Shown: positions 48,885 to 58,820, counted from the stretch's first letter. The stretch: DNA of 64,000 nt from Glycomyces tritici (GCF_030403505.1 NZ_JAUEMJ010000011.1:149694-213693); one strand, 5' to 3'. Notes: generated from the letters alone by a model not told the origin. Numbers and translations are program-made.

Positions 48885-49481
48885 ATGCCACCGCGCCGAG
48901 CGCCCCGCAGACGAATCCGCGCCCGTTCGGTGGATTGGCAGCGTTGGGCCAAGGTTCTAGATTATGGGGGTGGTCTTGGAGATACTATCGCTATCGTAGG
49001 TGCGGTTATTTCGCTTGGGGCAGTGTACTTCTCCTGGAAGTCATCGCGCGCCTCCGAGGCTTCCGCCGAAGCGGCTGTTCAATCTGCCGGCGCCGCGAAC
49101 ATCTCCGCAGGCGCAGCGGTCCGCTCGGCGGATGCGGCTGAGAAATCCGCGCATGTGGATCAGGAGCTGCTGCAGATAGAACTTCGTGACCGCGCGGCTG
49201 CGGAAGAAGAACTTCGCCGACGGCCGTGGAGCTTCGAAGGGATCACGCGCCGGATATTCGAGGCCACGTTCAATGGGGAGGTCGCGGTCGATGTTCACTT
49301 CAAGGTCATAAACGCGCGGTTGGTGCAACAGCGCCGTGACTCGAATGATGGTCCTATCCAGAATGGCGAGGTTTTCCAACTGACAGTCATTCCGGCTATG
49401 GGCTTCGACAATCGGATATGGGTGTTCTGGCGCGAGACTGGTGGAGATGGATCCGGACGGAGCCAGGCGTTCTCGATCTAG
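48885..49481 (+). CDS. Small membrane-anchored protein of unknown function
   Basis: 198 residues from the ATG at 48885 (TTG at 48882 also possible; weak site). One membrane helix near residues 33-52 (TIAIVGAVISLGAVYFSW), then an Ala/Ser-rich helical segment with heptad-like repeats (SRASEASAEAAVQSAGAANI ... SADAAEKSAHVDQELLQIEL) likely to form a coiled coil, then a compact beta domain (GEVAVDVHFKVINARLVQQ, VIPAMGFDNRIWVFW). It resembles in layout the protein at 55602-56135. It lies between two putative defence genes, on the other strand. Confidence 0.6.
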   Translation: MPPRRAPRRRIRARSVDWQRWAKVLDYGGGLGDTIAIVGAVISLGAVYFSWKSSRASEASAEAAVQSAGAANISAGAAVRSADAAEKSAHVDQELLQIELRDRAAAEEELRRRPWSFEGITRRIFEATFNGEVAVDVHFKVINARLVQQRRDSNDGPIQNGEVFQLTVIPAMGFDNRIWVFWRETGGDGSGRSQAFSI

Positions 49482-49550
49482 CACCTACCTACACCGCGGG
49501 AACAGCTTCCGTCACCCGACCTACGGAATCTCCCTTGCTGCATATTTGCC

Positions 49551-52500
49551 TCATGAAAGCCCTCGTCGAAATTGCTCATCTCGAATGTCATGATCCCGAG
49601 CGAAGCTCTCGTAGCTGCCCGCGAGCCTTTGAAGTACTCTCCGAGTTCGCGGCCAAGGGCCGGCACCAGCGGCAGCAGCTTGGAAGGCTGCGGCCAACTC
49701 TCGTTCGCTGTCGCCTCCGGAGCCGATAGACCGGCTGACCACGCCACGTTTATTGAACAGCCCCACGCTCAGACCAGAGTCGAGATCGTCGTCATTGATG
49801 TCCTCGAGTAGGTCTCGGACCGCACGAGGTGGCGCCATGCCATCTGGATCGGACGGTGCGTGCGCGAGAATGCCACCGAGTCGCTCGATGCCGAGTTCGA
49901 GCACACCGGCGTCGCGCAGCCCGGCGACGGCTTCCTCGACCCACCCTCGCAGGAGGTCCCGGTCCATCGTGCCGTCCTCCAGGACACCGGGGCAGAGCCT
50001 CCAGGACCTCAGGACTTGGAACGCCTGGTTTCGCTGCTTGGATGAGGCAGAGTGATCACCGAGCAAGGTCACCAGTTGCACGAACAGCCCGGCCTCGGCG
50101 GCCATGGTCCGGTGCAGTGAGGGTGCCTGTGCATCGAACCTGAGAACTGGATACAACTGCCATTCCAGGTCGAGGGCGCGGCTCCCTCCGAGTTCGGCTC
50201 GATGCCGGTACATCAGTTCGAAGAGATGCTCGAAGTCATAGGACGACAGGCGCTGCAACTCAGGATCCGCAACATCAGCGGCGATCATCCGCTCGCACGC
50301 GACTGCGGCGAACTCAGCGGCTTCGGCTGTTTCAAACGTCCCGCGGTGAACACTGAGAAGATCCAACACAGCGGCGTACCGGCCCACTCCAAGGAACCCG
50401 GCCGCGATGGCGCGGATCTCGCCTGGGGTGCTGCCGAGACCTTGGAATCTCTGCCAGTAGGCCCGGTTCACATCAAGCGGGTGGGCGTTGACCCGATGCC
50501 ACGTCTCGGCGTTCGCCCCTGCCGCGAGGAGCACGACGACTTGTTGGTCGGCGCTGTGGGTGGCCTCCAGGAGGTTGTCGAGGAGCGTCGCGCCCTCCTG
50601 GGAGAGTCGTCGCGCGAAGTAGGCCGAAGCGGCGACACGTTCCGGACTAGGGGAAGCAGTCCATCCGAGTATCGCCCGGTCGTGGTCGTCCTGGCTTGTG
50701 CTGCTGGCGAGTGCGACTCCGACGATGTAAGGAAACTCCGTGGTTCTCGCCAGTTCGGCAATCGATGCGATTCCCCCTTCGTTGAGGATCTCGGTGATCG
50801 CTTCGGTCCGTCGATGGGCGACCTCGACACGGTGGACGGCGAAGTCGGTCGCTGCAGGCCCGTCTCCGAGGTACACCACCTCGGAAGCGAACAGCCATGC
50901 GTTCCGGGCGACGACGCTCTCTGGCTTGAGTGCGTTCAGTGCCGATTTCAACGGTTCGAGTTCTTCGGCGGACATCGCCCATGGGGCTTCGGCATGATCG
51001 CGATGGTTGGCGTAGACGTCGTGCAGCGCCTGCCACTCCTGTGCCCGCTCGAGGTCGTTCTGCGCCGGCGCTTGTTCGATGAGCCGCTCGAGGAACTTCT
51101 GCCGTTGTGAGGGCGGCAGGAAGCCGATCTTCCGGGTGGTCGCGTCGTAGCGGCTGAAGTCGGTGCCGAGCATTTCCAGGAGGAGATCGCTGAGCTGCAG
51201 CACGTTGTTATCGAATTCCGTACGAGTCAACCGAGCCGGCGCCTCCCACGACCGGAACCGTGGACCCCTGTGCACGACCTGGTTCTGGGTGCCGTCGGGG
51301 ATGAGGTTGAGCACGAGCTCGAATGCTCGTGCAGGGCGCTGGCCGGCGAATCTGCGGAGCGCCCTCATGCGCTGCTCGATGTCAGCGGTCGTTTCTGGGG
51401 CCCAGGTGCTGAAGATGTCGGCAAGGCTGCGGTCGGGTCGGTTGGCCCAGTTGCCCCGTCCAGGGTCGAGTGCGTCAAGGCGGAAGAGCACGTCCACTGT
51501 CTCGTCGAAGTGCTCAGCAGGTCTCGCGAGAAGTTCGAGGGTGTGCATGAAGGTGGGATAGATCGGGGTGGATCCGAACATGGCGTTCGGCCCGGCTTCT
51601 TCGAACATTCGGCTGTGGAGCGGATTGTCGCCATCGAGGCCGCGGCGGACCGCTTCGAGGAACTCTTCGGGAGCGGCTTCTGCTAGAAGGTCGAGGACGT
51701 CGGCGAGGGCTCCCCACCGCTGGTAGGTGCGGTCATCGTTGGCGTTGGTCAAGAGCATCCATACGAGTCGACGACTGAAGGTGGCGCCGTTGTGGTTCGG
51801 TGGCGGGGCGATCGCCAGGAGCGCCAGCGATTGGGCGAGACTACGCCGCAGCGTGTCGGAGTAGCGTCGGCGCGATCCTGTGAGTTGCTCGGTGATGCGA
51901 TCCTGCGCTTCCATGCCGAGGAAGGGGTCGGGTTCTTGAAGGACCTGCTCGATCATAGCCGCGAGGATGTTCAGATCCTCAGGAGTGATTGTGGGTCGGA
52001 TGAGCTTCCAGGTGTCTTCTGCCGAAAGCGAGTACCAGCGGCCGTCAAATCTGCCGAGGGCGGGAATCGTGGCCTCGGCGAGCACGGCTGCCCGGTCCTC
52101 GGCATCGCTGTAGTTGCAACCGAGGTGCTCGGCAAGCAGGGCTCGATCGTCTTGGTCGCTGCCGTTCCAGGCGCCCAGCAGGAGCAGTCGTCGGCTCATG
52201 GCGTCGGGTTGGGTCGCCCATTCTGGGTGCATGTTCGCGGGACGCTTGGCGATCGCTCGCCGCACCGCCGGCAGGCTCTCCCTGGCCAAGACACCGAGGC
52301 GCTGCGCTGCGTCCCTCGGTAGGCCGGCCGCAGTGAACGCCGAAGCCGCGGCATCAGAATCAACCCGCCCGATCGAGACATCAGCATCGTTCCCCAGAGG
52401 TGCAAGCACGATCAGTTGATGCGGCAGACCGTAGGGGATCTCCGCGGCCATCGCGGCGTCAGGCACGACGAGCAGCAGTGGCGATGTCTGCTGCCAGACC

Positions 52501-53318
52501 TGCGGCAGGCTCTCGCGTGCGCTCACAACCAGCGCTCGTGAGAACCATGCTTCCCGATGCGCGGCATCGGATGTTGCGATAGTGCTTGCTACGAATGCGG
52601 TGAACTCGTCAGGGCTCAGAGCACCGACGCTCGCGTGCTGTGATGTCACATCCCCGGCGACCGAAATGTACGGGGTCGATGACCGCAACGTCGTCCGGAG
52701 CTTATTTGCGCTCGCTTCGCGACCGGCAAGGACGAGCGCCGGGCTCAGTGCCGGTTCGGTTGAGGGCAGCCAGTTGCGCTCGAACCAATCCGCAACCGAT
52801 CGGACACCATGAAGCGGCTTGCCCAATTGGTTCGCCAGCCACACCGTGGTGCCCGGAGCGCTCTCGAGCCATTGGTGGATGCTATCGAGATTGATCGCCC
52901 TGACCGACTTCCACCGGCCCTCAGCAGCACGATCAGTGGCCCAATCGGGCCCTTTCGCCCAAACCCTCAAACTGACCTGTACATACGTGAAATCACTCGG
53001 ATCGGCGTCATGCGGCCCGGACTTGCGCTTCCCGTAGTCATCGTCCGCCTTCACGCCCGGACTCTGCTGGACAGACAGCTCCCACACCGAACGCCCTGAG
53101 GGCACCCTCGAAGTCGCACCACTGGTGGCGACGACGCCGTCGAAGCCACCGACCGCGGTACCTCCTTCGCCCGGCATCTCCAACTCTTCAAGACCGACCG
53201 CTGTCTCCGCAATCAGCCGACGAATCAGAATCGGGAACAAGGCCGCGAACCCATCTCGGTCCGCCGCGAGAGCTAGGTCCGTGCGAGAGATGGGCGGCCA
53301 CACTGCCTCAACCATCAC
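49551..53318 (-). CDS. 1255-residue protein: nuclease-like N-terminus plus helical-repeat body
   Basis: Starts at GTG 53318 or ATG 53315 (GTGGAG close upstream). Residues 57-95 read GGFDGVVATSG ... SVWELSVQQSPGVKADDDYG: Asp60, Glu80 and Lys90 fit a PD-(D/E)xK-like nuclease core of the Mrr/Cap4 type. Residues about 180-420 look like a degenerate AAA/STAND-like domain (LAGREASANKLRTTLRSS, then LLLVVPDAAMAAEIPYG) without a Walker A. The remaining ~800 residues are helical repeats. This plan, effector first, then a switch domain and a long sensor, is common in bacterial antiviral proteins. No close family is recognised; the defence role is inferred. Confidence 0.75.
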   Translation of the reverse strand: MMVEAVWPPISRTDLALAADRDGFAALFPILIRRLIAETAVGLEELEMPGEGGTAVGGFDGVVATSGATSRVPSGRSVWELSVQQSPGVKADDDYGKRKSGPHDADPSDFTYVQVSLRVWAKGPDWATDRAAEGRWKSVRAINLDSIHQWLESAPGTTVWLANQLGKPLHGVRSVADWFERNWLPSTEPALSPALVLAGREASANKLRTTLRSSTPYISVAGDVTSQHASVGALSPDEFTAFVASTIATSDAAHREAWFSRALVVSARESLPQVWQQTSPLLLVVPDAAMAAEIPYGLPHQLIVLAPLGNDADVSIGRVDSDAAASAFTAAGLPRDAAQRLGVLARESLPAVRRAIAKRPANMHPEWATQPDAMSRRLLLLGAWNGSDQDDRALLAEHLGCNYSDAEDRAAVLAEATIPALGRFDGRWYSLSAEDTWKLIRPTITPEDLNILAAMIEQVLQEPDPFLGMEAQDRITEQLTGSRRRYSDTLRRSLAQSLALLAIAPPPNHNGATFSRRLVWMLLTNANDDRTYQRWGALADVLDLLAEAAPEEFLEAVRRGLDGDNPLHSRMFEEAGPNAMFGSTPIYPTFMHTLELLARPAEHFDETVDVLFRLDALDPGRGNWANRPDRSLADIFSTWAPETTADIEQRMRALRRFAGQRPARAFELVLNLIPDGTQNQVVHRGPRFRSWEAPARLTRTEFDNNVLQLSDLLLEMLGTDFSRYDATTRKIGFLPPSQRQKFLERLIEQAPAQNDLERAQEWQALHDVYANHRDHAEAPWAMSAEELEPLKSALNALKPESVVARNAWLFASEVVYLGDGPAATDFAVHRVEVAHRRTEAITEILNEGGIASIAELARTTEFPYIVGVALASSTSQDDHDRAILGWTASPSPERVAASAYFARRLSQEGATLLDNLLEATHSADQQVVVLLAAGANAETWHRVNAHPLDVNRAYWQRFQGLGSTPGEIRAIAAGFLGVGRYAAVLDLLSVHRGTFETAEAAEFAAVACERMIAADVADPELQRLSSYDFEHLFELMYRHRAELGGSRALDLEWQLYPVLRFDAQAPSLHRTMAAEAGLFVQLVTLLGDHSASSKQRNQAFQVLRSWRLCPGVLEDGTMDRDLLRGWVEEAVAGLRDAGVLELGIERLGGILAHAPSDPDGMAPPRAVRDLLEDINDDDLDSGLSVGLFNKRGVVSRSIGSGGDSERELAAAFQAAAAGAGPWPRTRRVLQRLAGSYESFARDHDIRDEQFRRGLS

Positions 53319-53752
53319 TCCACTTTACGCGTAACGAACGACAGCGAAGCTCCTGCGAGCCTCCTCATCGAGCCGCTCAGCGGTATTCCAACGCCGCCAC
53401 CTGACCGTAAGTCCGCTGAATCTCTGGGAACCGGTCGGAGAGGCTGTGGCTTGGGGCCGCGGAGCTGGCTTCGTAACGGGATTTGAGGATGCATAAACGG
53501 CATCCGGTTGAGTGTGCCGCGAAGCCGCGCAAGCCCCTGCTCACGCTCATTGAACCTGATGGCATGCTTGCGCACTATCAGACGTGAAGGCAGCGACGTT
53601 GCATCCGAGTGCCGGGAGTGTTCAGTCTCGAGAACCGGGAACCGACGCATAGACATGAGTGTCGTCGCCCGGCTCGGGTCGGGACCCCTCCCGCCGCTGC
53701 CGTGCGAGCATCGTGTCGAGGCGGGACGCTGATCGGTAGAGGAGAGGTCCAC

Positions 53753-55078
53753 ATGGCGGCAGACTTGGAAGGGCTCATCAACGACCTGGAGCGCCCGCAG
53801 TCCGGGTACAGCGAGGTGAGCCCGCGGGATCGCGCGATCGTCGCGCTCCAGGAGCGCGGCTCAGAAGCCGCGCCCGTGCTGATCTCGAGGCTGGACGGGC
53901 TACTGACCGAGTGGGCCGAGTACTTCGCTCGAGTCGACTCGGTGCTCAAGGTGTGGCGGCAGTGGTACGACGAGAGCGAGCAACTCTCGGCCGTGCATGG
54001 CGTCGGCGCCGACGTCGAACGGTATCGCTCTATCCCGACATCGTCGCTTCCCGACCGACCGGCGCGCCCCGTTGACAACAGCCTGCTGGTTGACGGCCTA
54101 ATCACGGCCTTGCACCGCATCGGGGATGTGAGAGCGGGAGCCGTCCTCTGCAAGGCGTTGGCCGACCCGGTCGGCATCGATTCAGCAACATTGGCATTGC
54201 GTGACATCCGGGTCGAAGGCGCGAAGCGGCACCTGCTCGATGCGGCGGCCCGGGTTAAACTCGACGACAGGCAGTTTCGAGCACTCGTCGAGACCGTCCG
54301 CGACTATGGTGTCTCCGTGTCCCATGCCAGGACGCGCCTCGCTGCGGAGACAAGCCCTGAGGGCCGGGTGCGCCTGTGGCGCTTGGTGAACGAGCTCGCG
54401 ACCAGCAACGCTGACCGCCTCGCGCTCGCGGATATCCGAGATCCGCTGGTGTACATGGCGATGGACTCGCCGCCGGACCGGTGGGAGGCGATGCGCCAGT
54501 TGAGCGAGTCCGGACTCCTCGGCGACGCTAGGGACCAGGAACCCTGGAACCGCGAGTATGAGGCGCCGCCGTCGCCGGGGATCGTGAGCGCGGCGATCGT
54601 GTTGGCCGGACGGGACAAACCTAAAGGGTTCGGGTACGAACTGCGGCGCCGGATCCGGCAGGTGGTCCAGAGCGACAACAGCGAGTCGGCCGCGCCGGGC
54701 GTCCTCGCGGCGTTGCACGAGCAAATACCCGGGGCATCAGCCGCGGAACTCGTCTTCACGTTGGAACTCGCGAAGTTTCTCGCGGCCAGGAACGACTTGA
54801 TGGATGATCCCATGGACCTGGTCAGGCCGCTCTATCGGCTGAGTCTCCACTCCGAACCGGAGATCAAGGACCGCGCACTTGGCGCCCTGTACCACGGCTG
54901 GATGCTTTTCGAGCAGATGGCGCAGCGAGACCAGGCCCGCAGCGAGGAGGCGACCATGATCTTCGAGGAGACGGCCCGGCCCGAAGACCGGGATCGCTAC
55001 CAGGACTTCCTGTCCGTCAACCGTCCCTGGTGGAAGAAGCTCCTTCGTCTCACAGGCGCGGCGCCTCGTCATCGGTGA
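53753..55078 (+). CDS. Helical-repeat (HEAT-like) protein of unknown function
   Basis: 441 residues from the ATG at 53753 (AGAGGAGAGG site). Soluble, strongly helical. DRAIVALQERGSEAAPVLIS, LITALHRIGDVRAGAVLCKA and KDRALGALYHGW look like HEAT-type repeats. The end WWKKLLRLTGAAPRHR is basic. It diverges from the 1255-residue protein across 434 bp and might be part of the same system, but nothing direct shows this. The 434-bp gap contains no gene. Confidence 0.7.
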   Translation: MAADLEGLINDLERPQSGYSEVSPRDRAIVALQERGSEAAPVLISRLDGLLTEWAEYFARVDSVLKVWRQWYDESEQLSAVHGVGADVERYRSIPTSSLPDRPARPVDNSLLVDGLITALHRIGDVRAGAVLCKALADPVGIDSATLALRDIRVEGAKRHLLDAAARVKLDDRQFRALVETVRDYGVSVSHARTRLAAETSPEGRVRLWRLVNELATSNADRLALADIRDPLVYMAMDSPPDRWEAMRQLSESGLLGDARDQEPWNREYEAPPSPGIVSAAIVLAGRDKPKGFGYELRRRIRQVVQSDNSESAAPGVLAALHEQIPGASAAELVFTLELAKFLAARNDLMDDPMDLVRPLYRLSLHSEPEIKDRALGALYHGWMLFEQMAQRDQARSEEATMIFEETARPEDRDRYQDFLSVNRPWWKKLLRLTGAAPRHR

Positions 55079-55244
55079 GCGCGTCGACCGGGACCCGCCA
55101 GGCGACGCTATTGAGATTGTTGCGTCCTGATCGGAGGCCGTTGGGGCGCAGCGGATTTGGTGGACCCAGGTCTTCGGTGCCTGCAGGAAGCTCCTGGTAG
55201 AACGGCGAATACCACTTCAACGGATCGAACCCAGGAGCTTCCCC

Positions 55245-55624
55245 TTGCTGTTCTACCCTGCCGCCCTCCCGCTGTCCACCTCGACCCTCCAGCAAGTCGC
55301 CGTCCTTATCCGCGGCCACCGCCGAGCCATCGGCTCCAGATGGCGGGCCCTCGACCCAGGTGCCCAGGCCCTGCTCACCCTGGCCTACCTGTGCAAAGGC
55401 GAGCGACTCCGCGACCTCGCCGCTGGCTCCGGGATCTCGCCGGCCACCGCCTGGCGGCGCACCCGCGAGACCATCGCCCTCCTCGCCGCCCACGCCCCGG
55501 GCCTGCGCGACGCCCTGCGCCACGCGAAGCGGACTACTCCGGAAAGCACAAGAGGCACGGCATGAACCTGCAGGCGCACGCCGACGCGCACGGGAACCTG
55601 CTCAAAAGGTCTCTGAAATACTAA
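55245..55624 (+). pseudogene. Internally deleted IS5-type transposase
   Basis: The first ~90 residues (STLQQVAVLIRGHRRAIGSR, LLTLAYLCKGERLRDLAAGS, ISPATAWRRTRETIALLAA) are the helix-turn-helix part of an IS5/DDE_4 transposase. The frame then shifts and reads SGKHKRHGMNLQAHADAHGN, the motif that normally follows some 60 residues later, next to catalytic Asp. The rest of the catalytic domain is gone. Confidence 0.75.
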
Positions 55625-56135
55625 GAGCTTGGATTCTTTCACGAAGTTCGCCGTCGGGCCCGATCCACTTGAAAGTGACCCTAGCTGGCAGACTCGTGCC
55701 GAAGCCGAGGTTTGCCGGGATCGTGCAGTGCTCTCCAGGCAGCAACTCGGATCCAATGAGGATCTCAATCTGATCTCGCCGCAATATATAAGGTTGGTCT
55801 GCCGCAATACCTTCGACTCGGACAGTTTGCGGACCAATGTTGGCGACCACCAACATCCCGATGCCACTACGTTCAACCAAGCGCCCCGTGAGCAATCCAG
55901 TCATGGGAACAGGTGAGCCACTCGACCGTTCTGGAATCCGCAATGATCCTGCAATTGCTTCCAAGTGCTCGCTCATTTTCCATTGGGCATCAGAGGCTTT
56001 GTCACGAGCGGTTTTGGAGTCTTTGGAAGCTGATCTACTTTGCATCAGTCCAATAAGGCTAATAACGAGTGCGAGAAGTGCGATCAGGGCAGATAGGAGG
56101 GCGGCATTATCGCTAAGCTGCTGGAGAAAGCCCAT
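55602..56135 (-). CDS. Membrane-anchored protein of unknown function
   Basis: 177 residues, ATG at 56135 without a clear site. One membrane helix at about 10-30 (NAALLSALIALLALVISLIG), a short charged helical region (RSASKDSKTARDKASDAQWK), then a beta domain (MTGLLTGRLVERSGIGMLVV, LLPGEHCTIPANLGFGTSL). The stop lies inside the transposase remnant's 3' end. Layout is similar to the protein at 48885-49481. Confidence 0.6.
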   Translation of the reverse strand: MGFLQQLSDNAALLSALIALLALVISLIGLMQSRSASKDSKTARDKASDAQWKMSEHLEAIAGSLRIPERSSGSPVPMTGLLTGRLVERSGIGMLVVANIGPQTVRVEGIAADQPYILRRDQIEILIGSELLPGEHCTIPANLGFGTSLPARVTFKWIGPDGELRERIQALSISETF

Positions 56136-56449
56136 CGCAGAACCATAGCAGACTTGACGGGGCTGGCAGGGCGGTGCAGGCGGCTATCCGGGTGAGCGCC
56201 TCCACTTCAGCCACCGTGTCTGAACCTCGGGGCCCCCAAACCCGTTCAGGCGGCTCAACAGCTCGCAAGGTCGTCATCCACCCCTGCTGGGTGTGTACTC
56301 ATGTGACTGTGCTGCAAGAATGTTCGTATGAGACCTCGCAAAGCCCTATGGTGGTCTTTCCGAGCCAACCTCATCTGTGGTCCAGCACCGTGGTCGCCGC
56401 CAGCACCTGGTGGGAGCGACGCCCGTGTCGCGGATGGAAGGACGGTGTA
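56136..56449. other. Intergenic stretch, nothing seen
   Basis: 314 bp without repeats, hairpins or protein-like frames that I can support. Confidence 0.3.
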
Positions 56450-56773
56450 ATGGCGAAGTCGAAGTCCCGCAAACCAAAGCGCTCGGACCGGCTCGTCCCT
56501 CACATCCGCGCGCATGAGCTTCAGCGCTCAATGAAGGGATCGTGCCGAGCGTACCTTCCATCGGACCCTGTCGCGCTTCTCGCACCGCGGCTTCCCTTGG
56601 CGTCGTGGGCGTGGAGGGCACCCGCTCGCAGCGATGGAGCTGCGCCTTCGCGGCTGGGGCCTGGGCCTTCAGCTGGCGCCGCCGACTCGATCGGGAAGGC
56701 GGCCCACCCCGATTGGAGGCTCCTGTGGAGCTCACCCAGTTCAATCTCCATCCCCACGACAGGATCAAACTAG
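56450..56773 (+). CDS. Doubtful small basic protein
   Basis: ATG at 56450 with GGAAGGACGG upstream gives MAKSKSRKPKRSDRLVPHIR followed by AHELQRSMKGSCRAYLPSDP and a Pro/Ala/Ser-rich tail, 107 residues. The first part looks real, the tail does not; the frame may be broken near 56560. No family recognised. Confidence 0.3.
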   Translation: MAKSKSRKPKRSDRLVPHIRAHELQRSMKGSCRAYLPSDPVALLAPRLPLASWAWRAPARSDGAAPSRLGPGPSAGAADSIGKAAHPDWRLLWSSPSSISIPTTGSN

Positions 56774-56779
56774 AGCCTC

Positions 56780-57250
56780 TCAGCTCGCGCGGGGACTGAC
56801 CGACGACCTCCCCTACGCGGCGATCGCCCGCCAGATCAACCGTCCTACATCGACGGTGACGCGCGAGGTGATGCGAAACGGCGGGCCGGGAGGCTACCGC
56901 CCGGATCTGGCCCACCTCGCCGCCGAACGCCGAACCCGCCAAGGCAAACGCACAGGGGCTCATCAGCAGGGAACGCGGCGAGGGTCGCCGCGAGCGCTAC
57001 TTCGTCGACAGCGACGTCTGGTACCAGTCCACGATCGACAGCGCCCGCGGCACGGCCGAACTCGCAGACGTCGCCCGGCAGGGCGTCACCGTCCTCGGCC
57101 GCGACACGTCGGCCGGCGTCCGCCTGGAGAACATGGCCCGCTTCGGCGACCACATCAGCGAAGCCATCCAGCGCGCCGCAGAACAAGTCCGCGAACTCCT
57201 CCAAACCCGGCCCGCAACCGACCTGACGGACAACGCCACCACCGACTGAG
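56780..57250 (+). pseudogene. Decayed GbsR/MarR-type regulator with HTH_38 front
   Basis: First frame: GLTDDLPYAAIARQINRPTS, TVTREVMRNGGPGGYRPDLA, an IS30-like HTH used at the front of some MarR-like regulators. Second frame: RERGEGRRERYFVDSDVWYQ, STIDSARGTAELADVARQGV, RLENMARFGDHISEAIQRAA up to a TGA at 57250, the C-terminal part of the same family. The DNA-binding winged helix between them is deleted and the two parts are out of frame. Confidence 0.7.
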
Positions 57251-57454
57251 AGGGGCCCGGCGGGAGATTGTCGCGCCGGGCCTATCTCATCGAGGAGCCC
57301 CCTGGTGCCGCTCCGGCCTTTACCGAACTTTCATGGTGCGGCGAGGTACAGGGCGGGTAGAAGAAAGCCAATCTCCGCTGCTGAGCTTGAGAACCCAAAG
57401 GTGGACAGCGCTCATCTACTCTGGTGCTGCAGCCAGAAGAAATGGGGCAAGCTG

Positions 57455-58261
57455 ATGCCGGAAGTGCTGAGAGATCAGGAAACTCCTGGGGCTCCACGGT
57501 CAACGCCAAACGGAAGGGGCTTGCGTTCATGGTGGCGCAGGCGCTCTGAAGCGATGCGAACCACTATGGTCTCTGGTGTCATCGCCGTTGTCGTGGCCCT
57601 GGGAACCCTCACTGTTCCACCTCTCATCAAAGCACTCTCGGATGACCCGCCTGCGCCTGAAGTGCGGCTCGCGAGCGTGATTGTCCATGAACCCGACGGC
57701 GATGTGGCGTCTATGGAGTTCACGATCCATAACACCGGTAGCAGCCGTGGGATCGTGGAGGAAGCGGTCTTCACCGTAGAGGAGGTCATCACCGTGGTCC
57801 CCTGTGTCGGCGGCGGCATCGTTGAACTCTCGGCGGAGTATGACCTGCTACTTCCTTCGAGAGCCGAAAAAGGCGACCAGTTCACCGTACCCGTTAGTCA
57901 GCAGGTCGGTCCTGACGAAGCTGACCGTTTCGCTATCAACGCCCGCTTGGACCAAGCTGCCATGGGCTTTGAGACGTTGTTTCGGTTGGATGTTCAGCTG
58001 GCCGTTGACGGGCCGGCAGAAGATCTAGCCGTCGGGACCGTCATAGTCTCTCTGCCCCACTCACCAGCGAACAGTTCGTTGACCTACTGGGGTGGCGAGC
58101 ATACCGAGATCAACTTGCAGTGGATGGAGAGTCAAGGGGAAGCCGCACAGGGCGTAAAGGAATGCATCGACGAAAACACACAGATCTTGCATGATTTCTT
58201 GAAGGCTCCTGGAGAGCGTCCGCCCTCGCTTGTACGCCTTTTCGACGAGCTCGACTTTTGA
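57455..58261 (+). CDS. Membrane-anchored protein of unknown function
   Basis: 268 residues from the ATG at 57455 (GGGGCAAG upstream). One hydrophobic helix at about 35-58 (MVSGVIAVVVALGTLTVPPL) and a beta-rich outer domain (SMEFTIHNTGSSRGIVEEAV, VVPCVGGGIVELSAEY, FTVPVSQQVGPDEADRFAIN) that looks like an Ig-type fold. No family recognised. The upstream gap (57251-57454) shows nothing. Confidence 0.65.
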   Translation: MPEVLRDQETPGAPRSTPNGRGLRSWWRRRSEAMRTTMVSGVIAVVVALGTLTVPPLIKALSDDPPAPEVRLASVIVHEPDGDVASMEFTIHNTGSSRGIVEEAVFTVEEVITVVPCVGGGIVELSAEYDLLLPSRAEKGDQFTVPVSQQVGPDEADRFAINARLDQAAMGFETLFRLDVQLAVDGPAEDLAVGTVIVSLPHSPANSSLTYWGGEHTEINLQWMESQGEAAQGVKECIDENTQILHDFLKAPGERPPSLVRLFDELDF

Positions 58262-58421
58262 TGTCACGGCCATCGAACAATGCGTCACGGCCTCAGCGCC
58301 GCCGGCGGCCGTGAGGCGGCAGTCGTGATCACTGTCGGCAAGCCCTCGAAGGAACTCGAGGAACCCCTCGATGGCGGCATCGTTGTCCCGGAAGTAAACC
58401 GAAATAGGTGCGGCGTGAACG

Positions 58422-58820
58422 TCACCGCGGATCGCTGTCGTCGGCGCTTTCGGCCTCGTCGTCTTCGACGCGTGACCGGGACGCTGCTAGAAAGTGACGA
58501 GCAGCGAGGCAAAGGAAGAGAACTATGGCGACACCAGCCGTGACCGTCCCGACGAGCTTCATTGGAGAAGCAGGCAACGTCACAAACACCGCCAGCAAGC
58601 CGACCACGAAGCCCATCATCGCTACCGATAGCGCGATCGTGGAAAGACTGGCGCCGTTTCGGACTGCATGCTCCGACAATCGGCGCTGACGCTCCCACGC
58701 AAGCTGGTGTTGTTCGATGAGTTCGGTCAGCAATTCGTTCGTTCGCTGCTGCTCGCGAGCCAGCGCGTGGACCTCATCATGCAAGGACCGCACCTGATTG
58801 CGAGTAACGAAAGGATTCAC
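58422..58820 (-). CDS. Small membrane protein with coiled-coil front
   Basis: 132 residues, ATG at 58820 with GAGGTGC upstream. About 55 polar helical residues with heptad pattern (LHDEVHALAREQQRTNELLT, ELIEQHQLAWERQRRLSEHA), then two membrane helices (IALSVAMMGFVVGLLAVFV and VGTVTAGVAIVLFLCLAARH) and a short acidic tail. Function unknown. Confidence 0.6.
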   Translation of the reverse strand: MNPFVTRNQVRSLHDEVHALAREQQRTNELLTELIEQHQLAWERQRRLSEHAVRNGASLSTIALSVAMMGFVVGLLAVFVTLPASPMKLVGTVTAGVAIVLFLCLAARHFLAASRSRVEDDEAESADDSDPR

